A stretch of 64,000 nucleotides of DNA from Chloracidobacterium sp. (lineage in GTDB: Bacteria > Acidobacteriota > Blastocatellia > Pyrinomonadales > Pyrinomonadaceae): the NCBI GenBank assembly GCA_016716365.1, contig JADJWM010000004.1, positions 7,263-71,262 of the forward strand, read 5' to 3'. The notes below the pieces were generated by a model. The model did no database searches and was not told where the DNA came from. It was given only the letters and a program-made list of their open reading frames with translations. The position numbers were made by a program, and so were the translations under genes. Numbering within the stretch: the first letter of the stretch is position 1; every line of letters starts with the position of its first letter. Of the stretch, positions 7,960 to 16,605 are shown piece after piece.

Positions 7960-8568
7960 TTATTTCTGATTCAGTTCATCTACCAGCCGTAGTTCTGTTA
8001 TCAGTTTGTTCGCCTCGACAAATAGTTCCAGCAACTCGCTCGTTCCGTTGTCGAAGTTCTCGAGACTCTCTTCGGCAACAAAACGTCCTTGGTTTGTCAG
8101 GAAGAAGAACTTGACACCACCCGCTTGAGGCATTTGAGTATCGTCTGACCGAATCGCCTTCGATACGAACTTCTCGGACTCCTTCACAAGCGATTGGGCC
8201 GTGGCTTTCACGTTCTCCCGCCCGATACCTCCGATCATTCCGCCGCCGGAGGAAAAGTACATGCTCGCGTCACCGCTTGAAAAAGCAACGAAGGTGACGT
8301 TTCCCCGACCGACGTTCCAATCCACTACAAGACCGTAAGGAATCGCCGTTTTCGAATTGCTCTCGACGCCGAATTGGTCGGCCGCCATATTGAGTGCCAT
8401 CGACCTTAACTCAAGATACGGATTCTCAGAACGCACTTCCTCGGGCGATTCGTTGCTGTTAGCATTGTCGAATTGAGGCGCGGGTTCGTTGGGTCGCAAC
8501 AGCCGCCAGACGACTAAGATCGTTGCGACCACAGCGAGAAACCCGAGCAGAAGGACAACTGTTCTCAT
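7960..8568 (-). CDS. Membrane-anchored hypothetical protein
   Basis: One N-terminal membrane segment (residues 4-22) is followed by a soluble domain of about 175 residues. It contains a Gly/Ser-rich stretch (YFSSGGGMIGGIG) and a C-terminal helical part rich in Leu and Glu. I do not recognise the family. It begins 12 bp after the radical SAM gene, so it is probably the last cistron of that operon. Confidence 0.65.
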   Translation of the reverse strand: MRTVVLLLGFLAVVATILVVWRLLRPNEPAPQFDNANSNESPEEVRSENPYLELRSMALNMAADQFGVESNSKTAIPYGLVVDWNVGRGNVTFVAFSSGDASMYFSSGGGMIGGIGRENVKATAQSLVKESEKFVSKAIRSDDTQMPQAGGVKFFFLTNQGRFVAEESLENFDNGTSELLELFVEANKLITELRLVDELNQK

Positions 8569-8580
8569 GATCAGTGTAGT

Positions 8581-9615
8581 TTAGGTGTTTACGAAGTCCC
8601 GTATATCCTTGAACGGCTTCTCTTTATCCGTAAAATCCGGCCTGTAGTAATGCGATGCAGACTCGTATTCCTGCATAAACCCCTCTTCCATCCCGAGGTC
8701 TTCCAGGAGCGAAACGGCTTGGAACCACTCGCCTTCCGAGATCCGTCGGGACAGGAGGATATATCGCGCGTCGGCCGCGGCTTTATTGGTCGCGTAGTAC
8801 TGGGCCATCAGGGAGATGGCGGTCCGAGGGCCAAGTTCAGCACGGATCCAACGCAAGTTCTCTTCCAGGCCCGCGATGTCGTTAGGCAGCACGAGCAGGC
8901 GGATCAAGAGGCCTCGCCGCAGCAACCCATTCTCATCGAAAACGAGTTCGTCACCCATTTGGCGGTGCATTTCTTTGATCGCGGCCCTTGCATGGACGGC
9001 GTAATCGCGGACCTTCGAATACTGAAATCCGGCGTCCGAATCGGCGTACTTCAGGTCCGGAAGGTAAATGTCGACGATGCCGTCCAGCAGCCGCAGCACC
9101 TCGACCGAATCGTACGCGTTCGTGTTGTAAACGATCGGCAGCCGCAGGCCGCGTTCGGCCGCGATCAATATCGCCCGGGCCATCTGCGGGGCGAAATGCG
9201 TCGGCGAAACGAACCCGACGTTGTGGCAGCCGCGGTCCTGCAATTCCAGCATCATCTCGGCTAGCCGCTCATGCGTGACCTCGTTCTTACGCTGTTCCTT
9301 CCATGTTTGCGAGATCTGATAATTCTGGCAGTAAACGCAGCGGAGGTTGCAGTTGCCGAAAAAGATGTTCCCGGCGCCGTGCGTGCCTGATAAACAAGGC
9401 TCTTCGCCGAAATGCGCGGTGTACGAAGAGACGATCGGAAGCCGGCCCGAATAACACGCCGCGATCTCGTCGCGCAAACGGTCGTTGCCGCAATCTTTTG
9501 GGCAAACGGTACACGATTCAAGAAGCGCTTCGAGGGCCTCGACCCTACTTCTGAGCGTCCCCTTCTTCAAGAGTTTCAAGTACCTTGCGTCGGATCCTTC
9601 GCTTTCCATGAGCAT
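8581..9615 (-). CDS. Radical SAM protein, PflA/AmmeMemoRadiSam-associated type
   Basis: The 344-residue protein has the radical SAM cluster motif CNLRCVYC (about residues 93-100), preceded by CTVCPKDCG and a Cys-containing LPIVSSYTAHFGEEPCL segment. These are typical of the pyruvate-formate-lyase-activating-enzyme-related subgroup. The IYLPDLKY motif in the barrel is also characteristic. Substrate is unknown; relatives act as glycyl-radical or uncharacterised activating enzymes. The ATG at 9615 has GGAAA about 10 bases upstream and lies inside the DUF2721 gene, giving a 71-bp overlap. An ATG at 9609 is possible. Confidence 0.8.
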   Translation of the reverse strand: MLMESEGSDARYLKLLKKGTLRSRVEALEALLESCTVCPKDCGNDRLRDEIAACYSGRLPIVSSYTAHFGEEPCLSGTHGAGNIFFGNCNLRCVYCQNYQISQTWKEQRKNEVTHERLAEMMLELQDRGCHNVGFVSPTHFAPQMARAILIAAERGLRLPIVYNTNAYDSVEVLRLLDGIVDIYLPDLKYADSDAGFQYSKVRDYAVHARAAIKEMHRQMGDELVFDENGLLRRGLLIRLLVLPNDIAGLEENLRWIRAELGPRTAISLMAQYYATNKAAADARYILLSRRISEGEWFQAVSLLEDLGMEEGFMQEYESASHYYRPDFTDKEKPFKDIRDFVNT

Positions 9616-10165
9616 TGTAAGTGTATTTCCGGACGATGTCTTCGGGCGCGACCTTGTTGGCAAGGGCCCAGGTAAAGTCCATCTCGGCATTGACCGTCGC
9701 GGTCGCCATCCGCGTTTCGAGGAGCATCAGGATCGTTCCATAAAACAGGCACATTATCCCGACTATCCCGATCGGGATCGGGAGCCAGCGATACGCGTTG
9801 AAGAATGCCGCGACCGCGATCGTTACGCTTGTCAGGGTGAAAAAACCGAGACCGTAGTAGAACGCGCCCATCGCCCGCTGCAGGATGCGGGCACGGCTCG
9901 TTACCTTGTCGAGCAGATTAACGATCGTATCCAGCCGTTTTTCATATAGCGGCACGCCCGAGTGTTCCTCCATCGTGATCAGCTCGCTCAGCCGCTTTTC
10001 CAGATCGCGGACGCGATCAACCACGCGGCCAAGACGTGTCGAGGTCGAAAGCACAAGCGAACCGGTCGCCGACATCAGCAGCGTCGGGGTGACCATCGCG
10101 GTCAGAAACTCGATGGTGGATCCAAGGGCTTGGGGGTTAACGTTTACAAGATCGCCGGAGGCCAT
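9545..10165 (-). CDS. DUF2721 family membrane protein
   Basis: The 206-residue protein has an N-terminal hydrophobic segment (about 18-42) with TPTLLMSATGSLVLSTSTRL, a coiled region with DRVRDLEKRLSEL, and two further membrane segments (about 105-160). This order matches DUF2721, a family of uncharacterised membrane proteins. The 3' end overlaps the radical SAM start by 71 bp, which is unusually long and implies coupled expression. Confidence 0.8.
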   Translation of the reverse strand: MASGDLVNVNPQALGSTIEFLTAMVTPTLLMSATGSLVLSTSTRLGRVVDRVRDLEKRLSELITMEEHSGVPLYEKRLDTIVNLLDKVTSRARILQRAMGAFYYGLGFFTLTSVTIAVAAFFNAYRWLPIPIGIVGIMCLFYGTILMLLETRMATATVNAEMDFTWALANKVAPEDIVRKYTYNAHGKRRIRRKVLETLEEGDAQK

Positions 10166-10381
10166 ATAAGCCCGATTCTACGTTATTCGACCGGCAGATC
10201 GAAAGGCTAATTGGGGAGTTTGGATCGAGTCAGGCAAACATGCCTGCGGAGCTTGTTTTTTGGGATGACAGTAGTGGAAAGTCCTCGTGACGGATGGTGA
10301 ACTTAGACTCTTGAACCGCTGTTTCGGCCTCGGACCATTAAAGCCCGGCGCCGATCACCCGGAACAGGGCTGTAATCACCC

Positions 10382-10707
10382 TCATCGCGCGGTCCCGCTC
10401 ACCCTTTCGACTTCCCGTCCCATCCGCCCGGTGACCATGTACCACATCATCTTGTAATCGGAAATGAATGACCAGAACGGATACGTGAACGTCGCAGGAC
10501 GGTTCTTTTCGATCACGAAGTGGGCGAACCAGGCGAACGCGTATCCGACGACAAGCGAAAGCGGAAAGTAGTACCACGTCCCCGCCAGATGAACCACGCC
10601 AGCAGGGCCAGCCCAAGTGAGGTGCCCACGAAATGAAGCGCACGCGTAAGCGGCTTGCTGTGCTCCCTCACGTAATGAGGCCAAAATTCATTGTAGCTTG
10701 TGATCAT
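10382..10707 (-). pseudogene. DUF962/Mpo1-like membrane protein, one frameshift
   Basis: The first part (ITSYNEFWPHYVREHSKP, from the ATG at 10707) and the last part (FAHFVIEKNRPATFTYPFW) are the two conserved blocks of the DUF962 family, whose yeast member Mpo1 is a dioxygenase of fatty-acid metabolism. They are in different frames. The frame change lies near 10575-10590, within ATCTGGCGGGGA on the minus strand, so a single G indel explains it. With the shift repaired the protein would be about 107 residues, a normal length. It could be a sequencing error or a real lesion. Confidence 0.7.
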
Positions 10708-10788
10708 CCTTGAACCCGGATTTCTCTGCAGGCGTCGCCTGCAAGCCAATATACATTCGATCTCCGCCGCTGAAAAGACTCCGGCGCG

Positions 10789-11766
10789 TTACCAGTACCG
10801 GTTCAACCAGCCGCGGGCCGGCTGTTCTATAATATAGAACGATATCAGCGCCGCCGCCATGGTGCACGAAAGCCCAACCACCGAACCTGTAAACGTGATG
10901 TTGTCGTGCTGGAACGGCTGTTGCCATAGATAGATCGAAAATGACCATAGCCCCAACTGCCGCAATGCGGGATGCGAAAGCCACTCTTTAAGCCGCTCAT
11001 AGGTTTGAGATATATGATTAACGGCGAAGGCCAGCAGTAAAGGCGTGACCAGGCTGTGACCCCACCACGCGAACGACTTCACATAGAACGGCAGAGCCGC
11101 CGCCAGAGCCAGGACAGGGGCCCAGGGAGGGACCTTGATGCCGCGTTTCTCGCGCAACAGACGGTAGCCCGCCGCGATCAGTATGTGCGAGGCCGCGATC
11201 TCGCTGCCGATCCCGCCGGAATGCGGTGCCCGAGGACCAAGCTTCGCGTAGATCACGCCAACAGCCAAGCATCCGACACCACTGATGAGCAACCCCTCCG
11301 CCTCCCGCTTACGGAAAAAACCTAGCAGTATGAACGCACTCATGAAAAGATAAGAATGCTCTTCGATGTTTAGCGACCACAAGTGCCCGATCGGGACCGC
11401 CGACGCCCATATGCCGACCTCCACCGGCAGATACGTTCGTAAGAAGAAAACCGTCGAGATAAACTCGACAATTGTGAAGTCTATGCCCGCCAGCCAGGCA
11501 TACGCGAAAACGAAAAAAACGAAAAGAAGAAAGGCCGGGAGGATGCGGCTGATGCGGCGTTTATAGAATTTCGTGAGCGGTTGCTGCTGCAGGAACAGAA
11601 TGCCCGCCATTAGGAACCCGGATAGGCAGAAGAAGATATCCACCCCAAGCCGCCCCGCGTCGAACGAATTAACCATCAAACCGACAAAGTGGTCCTCAAG
11701 CACCAACGCGATCGCGAGGCCGCGCCAGCCGTCAAGGTACTCTAAGTATTCTACGGGTCCTTCCAT
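10789..11766 (-). CDS. Acyltransferase 3 family membrane protein (OafA/YrhL-like)
   Basis: The 325-residue protein has about ten hydrophobic segments. Near the N-terminus is LDGWRGLAI, the usual start of the acyltransferase-3 fold, and GVDIFFCLSGFLMAG with FYKRRISRILPAF follows, as in OafA. PIGHLWSLNIEEHSYLF carries the conserved catalytic-region His and Glu. These enzymes O-acylate surface polysaccharides or lipids. It lacks the C-terminal SGNH domain of larger relatives. No neighbouring polysaccharide cluster indicates the substrate. Confidence 0.88.
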   Translation of the reverse strand: MEGPVEYLEYLDGWRGLAIALVLEDHFVGLMVNSFDAGRLGVDIFFCLSGFLMAGILFLQQQPLTKFYKRRISRILPAFLLFVFFVFAYAWLAGIDFTIVEFISTVFFLRTYLPVEVGIWASAVPIGHLWSLNIEEHSYLFMSAFILLGFFRKREAEGLLISGVGCLAVGVIYAKLGPRAPHSGGIGSEIAASHILIAAGYRLLREKRGIKVPPWAPVLALAAALPFYVKSFAWWGHSLVTPLLLAFAVNHISQTYERLKEWLSHPALRQLGLWSFSIYLWQQPFQHDNITFTGSVVGLSCTMAAALISFYIIEQPARGWLNRYW

Positions 11767-11893
11767 TTCCGTTTAGCAGACATAAAAATGGCGAATCCGG
11801 ACGGCATTTCAGCGGTTTTCGTCGGACGATCTCATACGGGGAAATCGCGGCGGTCGGAGCAAAAAAAGGCTCGCGAACGTGCGAGGTACATTG

Positions 11894-12175
11894 TCAGCGA
11901 CTGGTCCACATCTGATTCGCTGCCACAGCACTTATCACAACGCAGATGATGTGTAGAATGCCGGTTGTGATCGAGAATACTACTATCGACAAAACAGCCG
12001 CCCCGGCGGCGTTCCAGGCCCGTTTGACTACCAGAAAATAGACTGCCAGCAAACTCAGCACGGTCGTGAACAGGGCCAGCGCCCATGCGAAAGACGCGAA
12101 CGAGGCCGTCAGGATGGACGTAACCGGCATTAGCACCCCGGTTACGATAGTGGCCCGCAATGCCTCTTTTCCCAT
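11894..12175 (-). CDS. Small three-segment membrane protein, unknown
   Basis: From the ATG at 12175 the protein is 93 residues with hydrophobic segments at about 7-29, 33-52 and 60-85. An upstream extension to 12223 is possible but basic and unlikely. No family is recognised. It is divergent from the glycosyltransferase gene at 12255, leaving only 79 bp for both promoters. Confidence 0.5.
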   Translation of the reverse strand: MGKEALRATIVTGVLMPVTSILTASFASFAWALALFTTVLSLLAVYFLVVKRAWNAAGAAVLSIVVFSITTGILHIICVVISAVAANQMWTSR

Positions 12176-12218
12176 GCGTTTGATCGGTCTATGGCGTCCT
12201 CGCCTCACTGGGAAAAAG

Positions 12219-12248
12219 TTCAACCCTCTTTGTCGCCGGTGCTATAAT
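12219..12248 (+). promoter_or_regulatory. Putative promoter of the glycosyltransferase gene, leaderless geometry
   Basis: A perfect TATAAT lies at 12243-12248, with a weak -35-like TTCAAC at 12219-12224 (18-bp spacer). The ATG of the next gene begins 7 bases after the box, where transcription would start. There is no purine-rich ribosome site before that ATG. The transcript may therefore have no 5' leader. Confidence 0.45.
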
Positions 12249-12254
12249 CAGTGT

Positions 12255-13532
12255 ATGCCAAGGGATGTCGGAATAGCGTTCGTTACCGGACGCAAGCAGT
12301 TTCAGGTCGTTCTGCGTTCCTATGTCAACAACTGGCTCGAACACGGGCTGATAAAAGACCGCGACGTTCGGCTGCATATCTTTGTCGTTTACGACACGGC
12401 CTATTCCGACACCACACCCGACGATTATCGCAGCGTTCCGCCTGAGCTGTCCGCTCTGGTCGGTTCGATCAATTTCTACGGGCGGACGGCGTTAAAAAAC
12501 GAACGCCGCAAATTGATCGACGAAGGCGTTATCGACGAGCAGGAGGGCGAGCTTCTCTTCGGTGAAGGTTACGCAAAAAAGCGTAATGCCGCTTTATATT
12601 TTGCCGTGCAAAAGGGAATGGACTCCCTCTTGTTCATCGACGACGACGAGTATCCCCTGGCCGTCTTCGACAACCGTCCGAACAACCTGATGTGGATGGG
12701 CCAAAGCATACTGGGCACGCACCTGCGTTACAGCGACATGGCCGACATCACACACGGGCATCATTGCGGATACATCTCGCCGATCCCGCGATTCGAGTTC
12801 AACAACCTGCTGACCGAAAGCGATTTCCGCGCCTTTGTCGAGGCGACGAGCAACGACATTATCTCGTGGCGAAGCGTTAAAGATATCGTGTTCGGCAACG
12901 ACGGAGTGACCTATGCCGACCGTCGTGTGATCGAAAAGGTGAGGGCCGCGGACGTTGTCGAGGTCAACGGGATGAAGTTCATCTCCGGGGCCAACCTCTG
13001 TATGAACCTGAAACGCATCCGTCATCTGCCCGCCTTTTACAATCCGCCGGGTGCCCGCGGCGAGGACGCATTCATGAGCACGACGCTCACGGACCTGCGT
13101 GTGCTGAAGGTCCCGTGCTATACGTTTCACGACGCATTTCTCGAGCATCAGCGGATACTTAACGGCATTCTCCCGACACGTCTGACCGGCGTGGATGCCC
13201 ACTCGTCGGCGGTTTGTCAGCGATTTGTAAAGGCTTCGATCGGGTGGATAAGGTATAAACCTCTTCTCGTTTATCTGACCCAGCGTGATCAATACCGCAC
13301 GACCGTCGACGAGATGAAGCGAAAGCTGGATATCGCCATCCCGAAAATGATCGGGTATTTTCAGAACGAGAAATTCGGCGATGTCCGTACGGAACTGGAC
13401 CGGTACGACCGGAACGTGCTCCGCCATCATCGGTCATTCACGGCGACGCTCGAAGCGTGGAAAAAGACGATCGCCTTTGTTCGGCGGCAAAACAAACCCG
13501 GCTCAAGGTCCGCCGCCGTTGCGAAGGTATGA
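12255..13532 (+). CDS. Glycosyltransferase-like protein (GT-A type)
   Basis: The 425-residue protein opens with a strand (DVGIAFVTGRKQF), and LLFIDDDEYP (about residue 130) looks like the metal-binding DxD motif of GT-A enzymes. GEDAFMSTTL (about 275) resembles the acceptor-side ED motif of family 2 enzymes, and the C-terminal third is helical. Such enzymes transfer sugars from nucleotide sugars; the product here is unknown. The ATG at 12255 is chosen because the sequence upstream has no protein-like character. Its 3' end overlaps the convergent aminotransferase by 30 bp. Confidence 0.65.
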   Translation: MPRDVGIAFVTGRKQFQVVLRSYVNNWLEHGLIKDRDVRLHIFVVYDTAYSDTTPDDYRSVPPELSALVGSINFYGRTALKNERRKLIDEGVIDEQEGELLFGEGYAKKRNAALYFAVQKGMDSLLFIDDDEYPLAVFDNRPNNLMWMGQSILGTHLRYSDMADITHGHHCGYISPIPRFEFNNLLTESDFRAFVEATSNDIISWRSVKDIVFGNDGVTYADRRVIEKVRAADVVEVNGMKFISGANLCMNLKRIRHLPAFYNPPGARGEDAFMSTTLTDLRVLKVPCYTFHDAFLEHQRILNGILPTRLTGVDAHSSAVCQRFVKASIGWIRYKPLLVYLTQRDQYRTTVDEMKRKLDIAIPKMIGYFQNEKFGDVRTELDRYDRNVLRHHRSFTATLEAWKKTIAFVRRQNKPGSRSAAVAKV

Positions 13533-14816
13533 ATGGATCGCATCGGCGAACCGGTCGAGGTCGCTCAGCCGTGTGAAGATGTTTGGCGTGATCCGAACTC
13601 CCGAAAAGTCGCCATGCACGATCGGCGCCGCGATTATCCGATGCCTGGACATCAGATAGTCAGTGACCTTCACCGGATCAACACCTTCGATCGAAAAATT
13701 CCCAATAGCACAATAAAGTTTCGGGTCTTGCGGCGTGTTGAACGTGATGCGGTCAACCCCCCGCAATCGATCCATCCAATAGGTCGTCAAAAACCGTAGT
13801 CGCTCCTCCTTTCGTTTCGCCCCTACCGCTTCGTGAAAAAGGAGGGCTTCGCCGATCGAAAGGCGCGTCGCCGAGGAATGCGTTCCGATCTCTTCGAACT
13901 TTCGAATGTCGTGCCGGTTCTTATCCTCCGAAGCCATCAGCGCCCACACGCTCGGGATCTTTTCTTTCTTTACGTAGAGCAGCCCCGCCCCCTTTGGTGC
14001 GTACATCCATTTATGAAGCGAGCTCCCGAAAAGATCGCATTCCAGGTCGTCCCGTTTGAAATCGAGCTGGGCGAATGAATGTGCTCCGTCGACGACGACC
14101 TCGATCCCGCGGCCGCGAGCCATTCGGCAGATCTCGCGCACGGGCATTATCTGACCCGTGCAGTAGATCTCGTGCGAGATCAGGATCAGCCGGGTCTTCG
14201 GCGTTATGGCGGATTCGATCGCTTCTACGATCTCCGACGGCGATCTTGGGCCAAGCGGGATCTTGACCAGTTTCAGCTTCGGCCCCTCGCGCAGTTCCCG
14301 CTGCCTCAACGCCGTTAGCATTCGCGGGTAATCCTGCGTCGTCGCTATCAGCTCGTCGCCCGGCCTGAGGTCGATGCCGAACAATAAGATCTGAAGAGAT
14401 TCCGAGGCATTTCGCGTGATCGCTATCTCGCCCGCATCACAGCCGAAAAGCTCCGCCAGGCCCGCACGTATCGTCTCCGCCTGCGGGGCAAGCGTCTGCC
14501 ACATGGTATAGGCGGTCGCATCTTCCAGCCGCCGGTAACGGCGATAGGCTTCGGTCACGAGCCGCGGGCTCGGGCTGGTCCACCCGCTGTTTAGGTTCAG
14601 GTTCCGTTTGTCCAGCGAGAATGCGTCCGCGATCCGGTCCCAGTACGGCTCTTTGGCCGCCGCGGCCGTCGGAGAAAGCCCCTCGACGATCTCGCCAGCC
14701 GTTCGAACTTCGTTCAAAAGCGACGAAACGCTCGGGGACAAAAGCGCCATCAGACCGAGGCCTTTTCCGGCCGATCTTAATAGCCTTTCTCGAGATACCT
14801 TGGTTGCAGCAGACAT
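13503..14816 (-). CDS. Class V aminotransferase-fold PLP-dependent enzyme with N-terminal export-like segment
   Basis: The 437-residue protein carries the PLP-binding core: VVVDGAHSFAQ (Asp and His stacking region, about residue 245) and SSLHKWMYAPKG with the Schiff-base Lys (about residue 270). The fold matches cysteine-desulfurase/isopenicillin-N-epimerase-like enzymes. The first 35 residues contain RERLLRSAGKGLGLMALL, resembling a degenerate Tat signal, so export is possible; periplasmic relatives with Tat signals are common. Substrate unknown. It overlaps the convergent glycosyltransferase by 30 bp. Confidence 0.85.
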   Translation of the reverse strand: MSAATKVSRERLLRSAGKGLGLMALLSPSVSSLLNEVRTAGEIVEGLSPTAAAAKEPYWDRIADAFSLDKRNLNLNSGWTSPSPRLVTEAYRRYRRLEDATAYTMWQTLAPQAETIRAGLAELFGCDAGEIAITRNASESLQILLFGIDLRPGDELIATTQDYPRMLTALRQRELREGPKLKLVKIPLGPRSPSEIVEAIESAITPKTRLILISHEIYCTGQIMPVREICRMARGRGIEVVVDGAHSFAQLDFKRDDLECDLFGSSLHKWMYAPKGAGLLYVKKEKIPSVWALMASEDKNRHDIRKFEEIGTHSSATRLSIGEALLFHEAVGAKRKEERLRFLTTYWMDRLRGVDRITFNTPQDPKLYCAIGNFSIEGVDPVKVTDYLMSRHRIIAAPIVHGDFSGVRITPNIFTRLSDLDRFADAIHSYLRNGGGP

Positions 14817-14943
14817 TAGCGGGACAAATTAGATGATAGCAAGCCGTTGCGGATATTCGGAAAAATGGACCGATCAGCCGACCATCCGCTTCGGCCAGGG
14901 CACAAACGGCCGGTCAGGCTTGTGAATTGGATCTAGAACGGGA

Positions 14944-16446
14944 CTATTCGCTCGTTTCCTTTCGCTCGAAGATTATCGGTCCCGTTTCGTTTTCGCGGTC
15001 GAATTCCCTCCGGCCCGGCGACTGCTCCGGGCCGACGCGGCCGACGATTATCTCGGCCCGAGAATAGTTTTCGCCCCGGACGGAATTTCCCGCCAGCCGG
15101 CGGAGCATTGCAAGCTGTCCGACGTGGGTGAGAGCATCGGCGACCGGCCCCTGAAAGATCTTGCCGTAGCTGCACGCTAGCGGAAGGCTCGAGGCCAAAT
15201 GGTCGTCGACCTTGCCGAGAGCATCGAAAAACCGTGCCGATCCTTCATCCCAGGCAATCGGTTCCGAATCGCTCCATTTTTCCTTCCCGATCGCCATCGA
15301 GAGCGCCCAATCGAATAGGTCACCCATATGGGCGAGGATCTGGGCCGGGGTTCGCGAGGCCTCGCCTATCTTAAATGAACCAAATCCGGCAGGTGCGTCC
15401 CTCAGCACCTTGCCCGCTCGATAAGCAAGCGTCGAGATGGCGTGCCGCAGAAACTGACGCTCGCCGTCCGCCCTATCAAAAGCGCGCTCGGATTCGGTCT
15501 TGAGCTGCTCCATGATCGCTGCGGCGGGTCTCGTTTCGTTTACAAGCTCGACGCTCTGCCCGGCGTACATCACCAGCGCTTCAACGTCACCGCTCATCGA
15601 ATCGGTGGGCATGCTGCTGCTGTAGCGAAGGACCGGGGTACCGTCCGGGCGTTGGGCAACGGCCTCGCCCTCATTCGGCCGTCTCCCCGAAGGCAGGCTG
15701 CCGGAACTTTCCCACATTTTGTAGGTGCTGTTGCGGAGCGCGCGATGGGGCGCATTTTCCCAACCGACGTCGAAAAGTTCGGAATATGCCGTGTCATCGG
15801 CATGCGCCGAACCGAGCCTCTGTTTGTAGATCTCGTGGGCCCGGGCCTCTTCTGACGCGACGAAGCGCGTTCCAAGCCAGGCCCCCGATGCACCGAGGGC
15901 AAGAGCTGCCGCGATGCCCCGCCCATCCGCGATCCCTCCGGCCGCGATGACCGGCGTCGGAGCGATCGCATCGGCGATCGTCGGCACGAGCACCATCGTG
16001 CTGACGGTCCCGCGGACATGCCCGCCTGCCTCCCAACCCTGGGCGACGATCATATCCGCGCCCGCCTCCACCGCATCCCTCGCTTCGGCCACGCTGCCGG
16101 CCGAATGAATGACAACGGCACCGGCACGGTGCGACGTTTCGATGTACCGGCCCGGCTCTCCCCAAAACAGCGAGACGATCTTGACGCCTTCTTCCAGGCA
16201 TATCTCCAATTTGTCGTGAACGTCATTGTTGATGACCAGATTGATCCCGAACGGCCTGGTCGTCAGCGAGAACGTCTCCGCAGAAGCTTGCGTATCTCGT
16301 CCGGTGTGCCACGTAACCGAAAGCATCCCGAGGCCGCCGGCGTTCGACACGGCCGCGACCAGTTCGGGCCCGGTCGCGCTTCCGATCGGGGCTTGGATTA
16401 TGGGCACGTCGATGCCCAGGAGGTCGCAGAGAACGGTTCGAACCAT
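14944..16446 (-). CDS. Nitronate monooxygenase fused to a C-terminal DinB-like domain
   Basis: Residues 1 to about 320 form an FMN-dependent TIM barrel of the nitronate monooxygenase/enoyl-reductase class: PIIQAPIGSATGPELVAAVS at the start, VAQGWEAGGHVRG (flavin and catalytic His region) and PVIAAGGIADGRGIAAALALG (FMN phosphate loop). Residues about 345-500 look like a separate helical DinB domain, with conserved-type histidines in ILAHMGDLFDWAL and LTHVGQLAMLRRLAG. DinB-fold proteins are metal-dependent, some being thiol transferases. The frame is uninterrupted across the join. I infer a real fusion; the joint function is unknown. Confidence 0.8.
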   Translation of the reverse strand: MVRTVLCDLLGIDVPIIQAPIGSATGPELVAAVSNAGGLGMLSVTWHTGRDTQASAETFSLTTRPFGINLVINNDVHDKLEICLEEGVKIVSLFWGEPGRYIETSHRAGAVVIHSAGSVAEARDAVEAGADMIVAQGWEAGGHVRGTVSTMVLVPTIADAIAPTPVIAAGGIADGRGIAAALALGASGAWLGTRFVASEEARAHEIYKQRLGSAHADDTAYSELFDVGWENAPHRALRNSTYKMWESSGSLPSGRRPNEGEAVAQRPDGTPVLRYSSSMPTDSMSGDVEALVMYAGQSVELVNETRPAAAIMEQLKTESERAFDRADGERQFLRHAISTLAYRAGKVLRDAPAGFGSFKIGEASRTPAQILAHMGDLFDWALSMAIGKEKWSDSEPIAWDEGSARFFDALGKVDDHLASSLPLACSYGKIFQGPVADALTHVGQLAMLRRLAGNSVRGENYSRAEIIVGRVGPEQSPGRREFDRENETGPIIFERKETSE

Positions 16447-16605
16447 CGTTTTCTCCTCAAATTTGTAGGGATATCGAGAGCAGTGAATTCAACTCTTCCT
16501 GAAACGCCTTATGTTACTTCTAAATCGATGTTCGGCCAAAGACCTTGGCCAAAGGAAAGCTCGCGGCCGTAGCAGCACGTAACGAACGGTCACTGCAAGG
16601 AGCAT

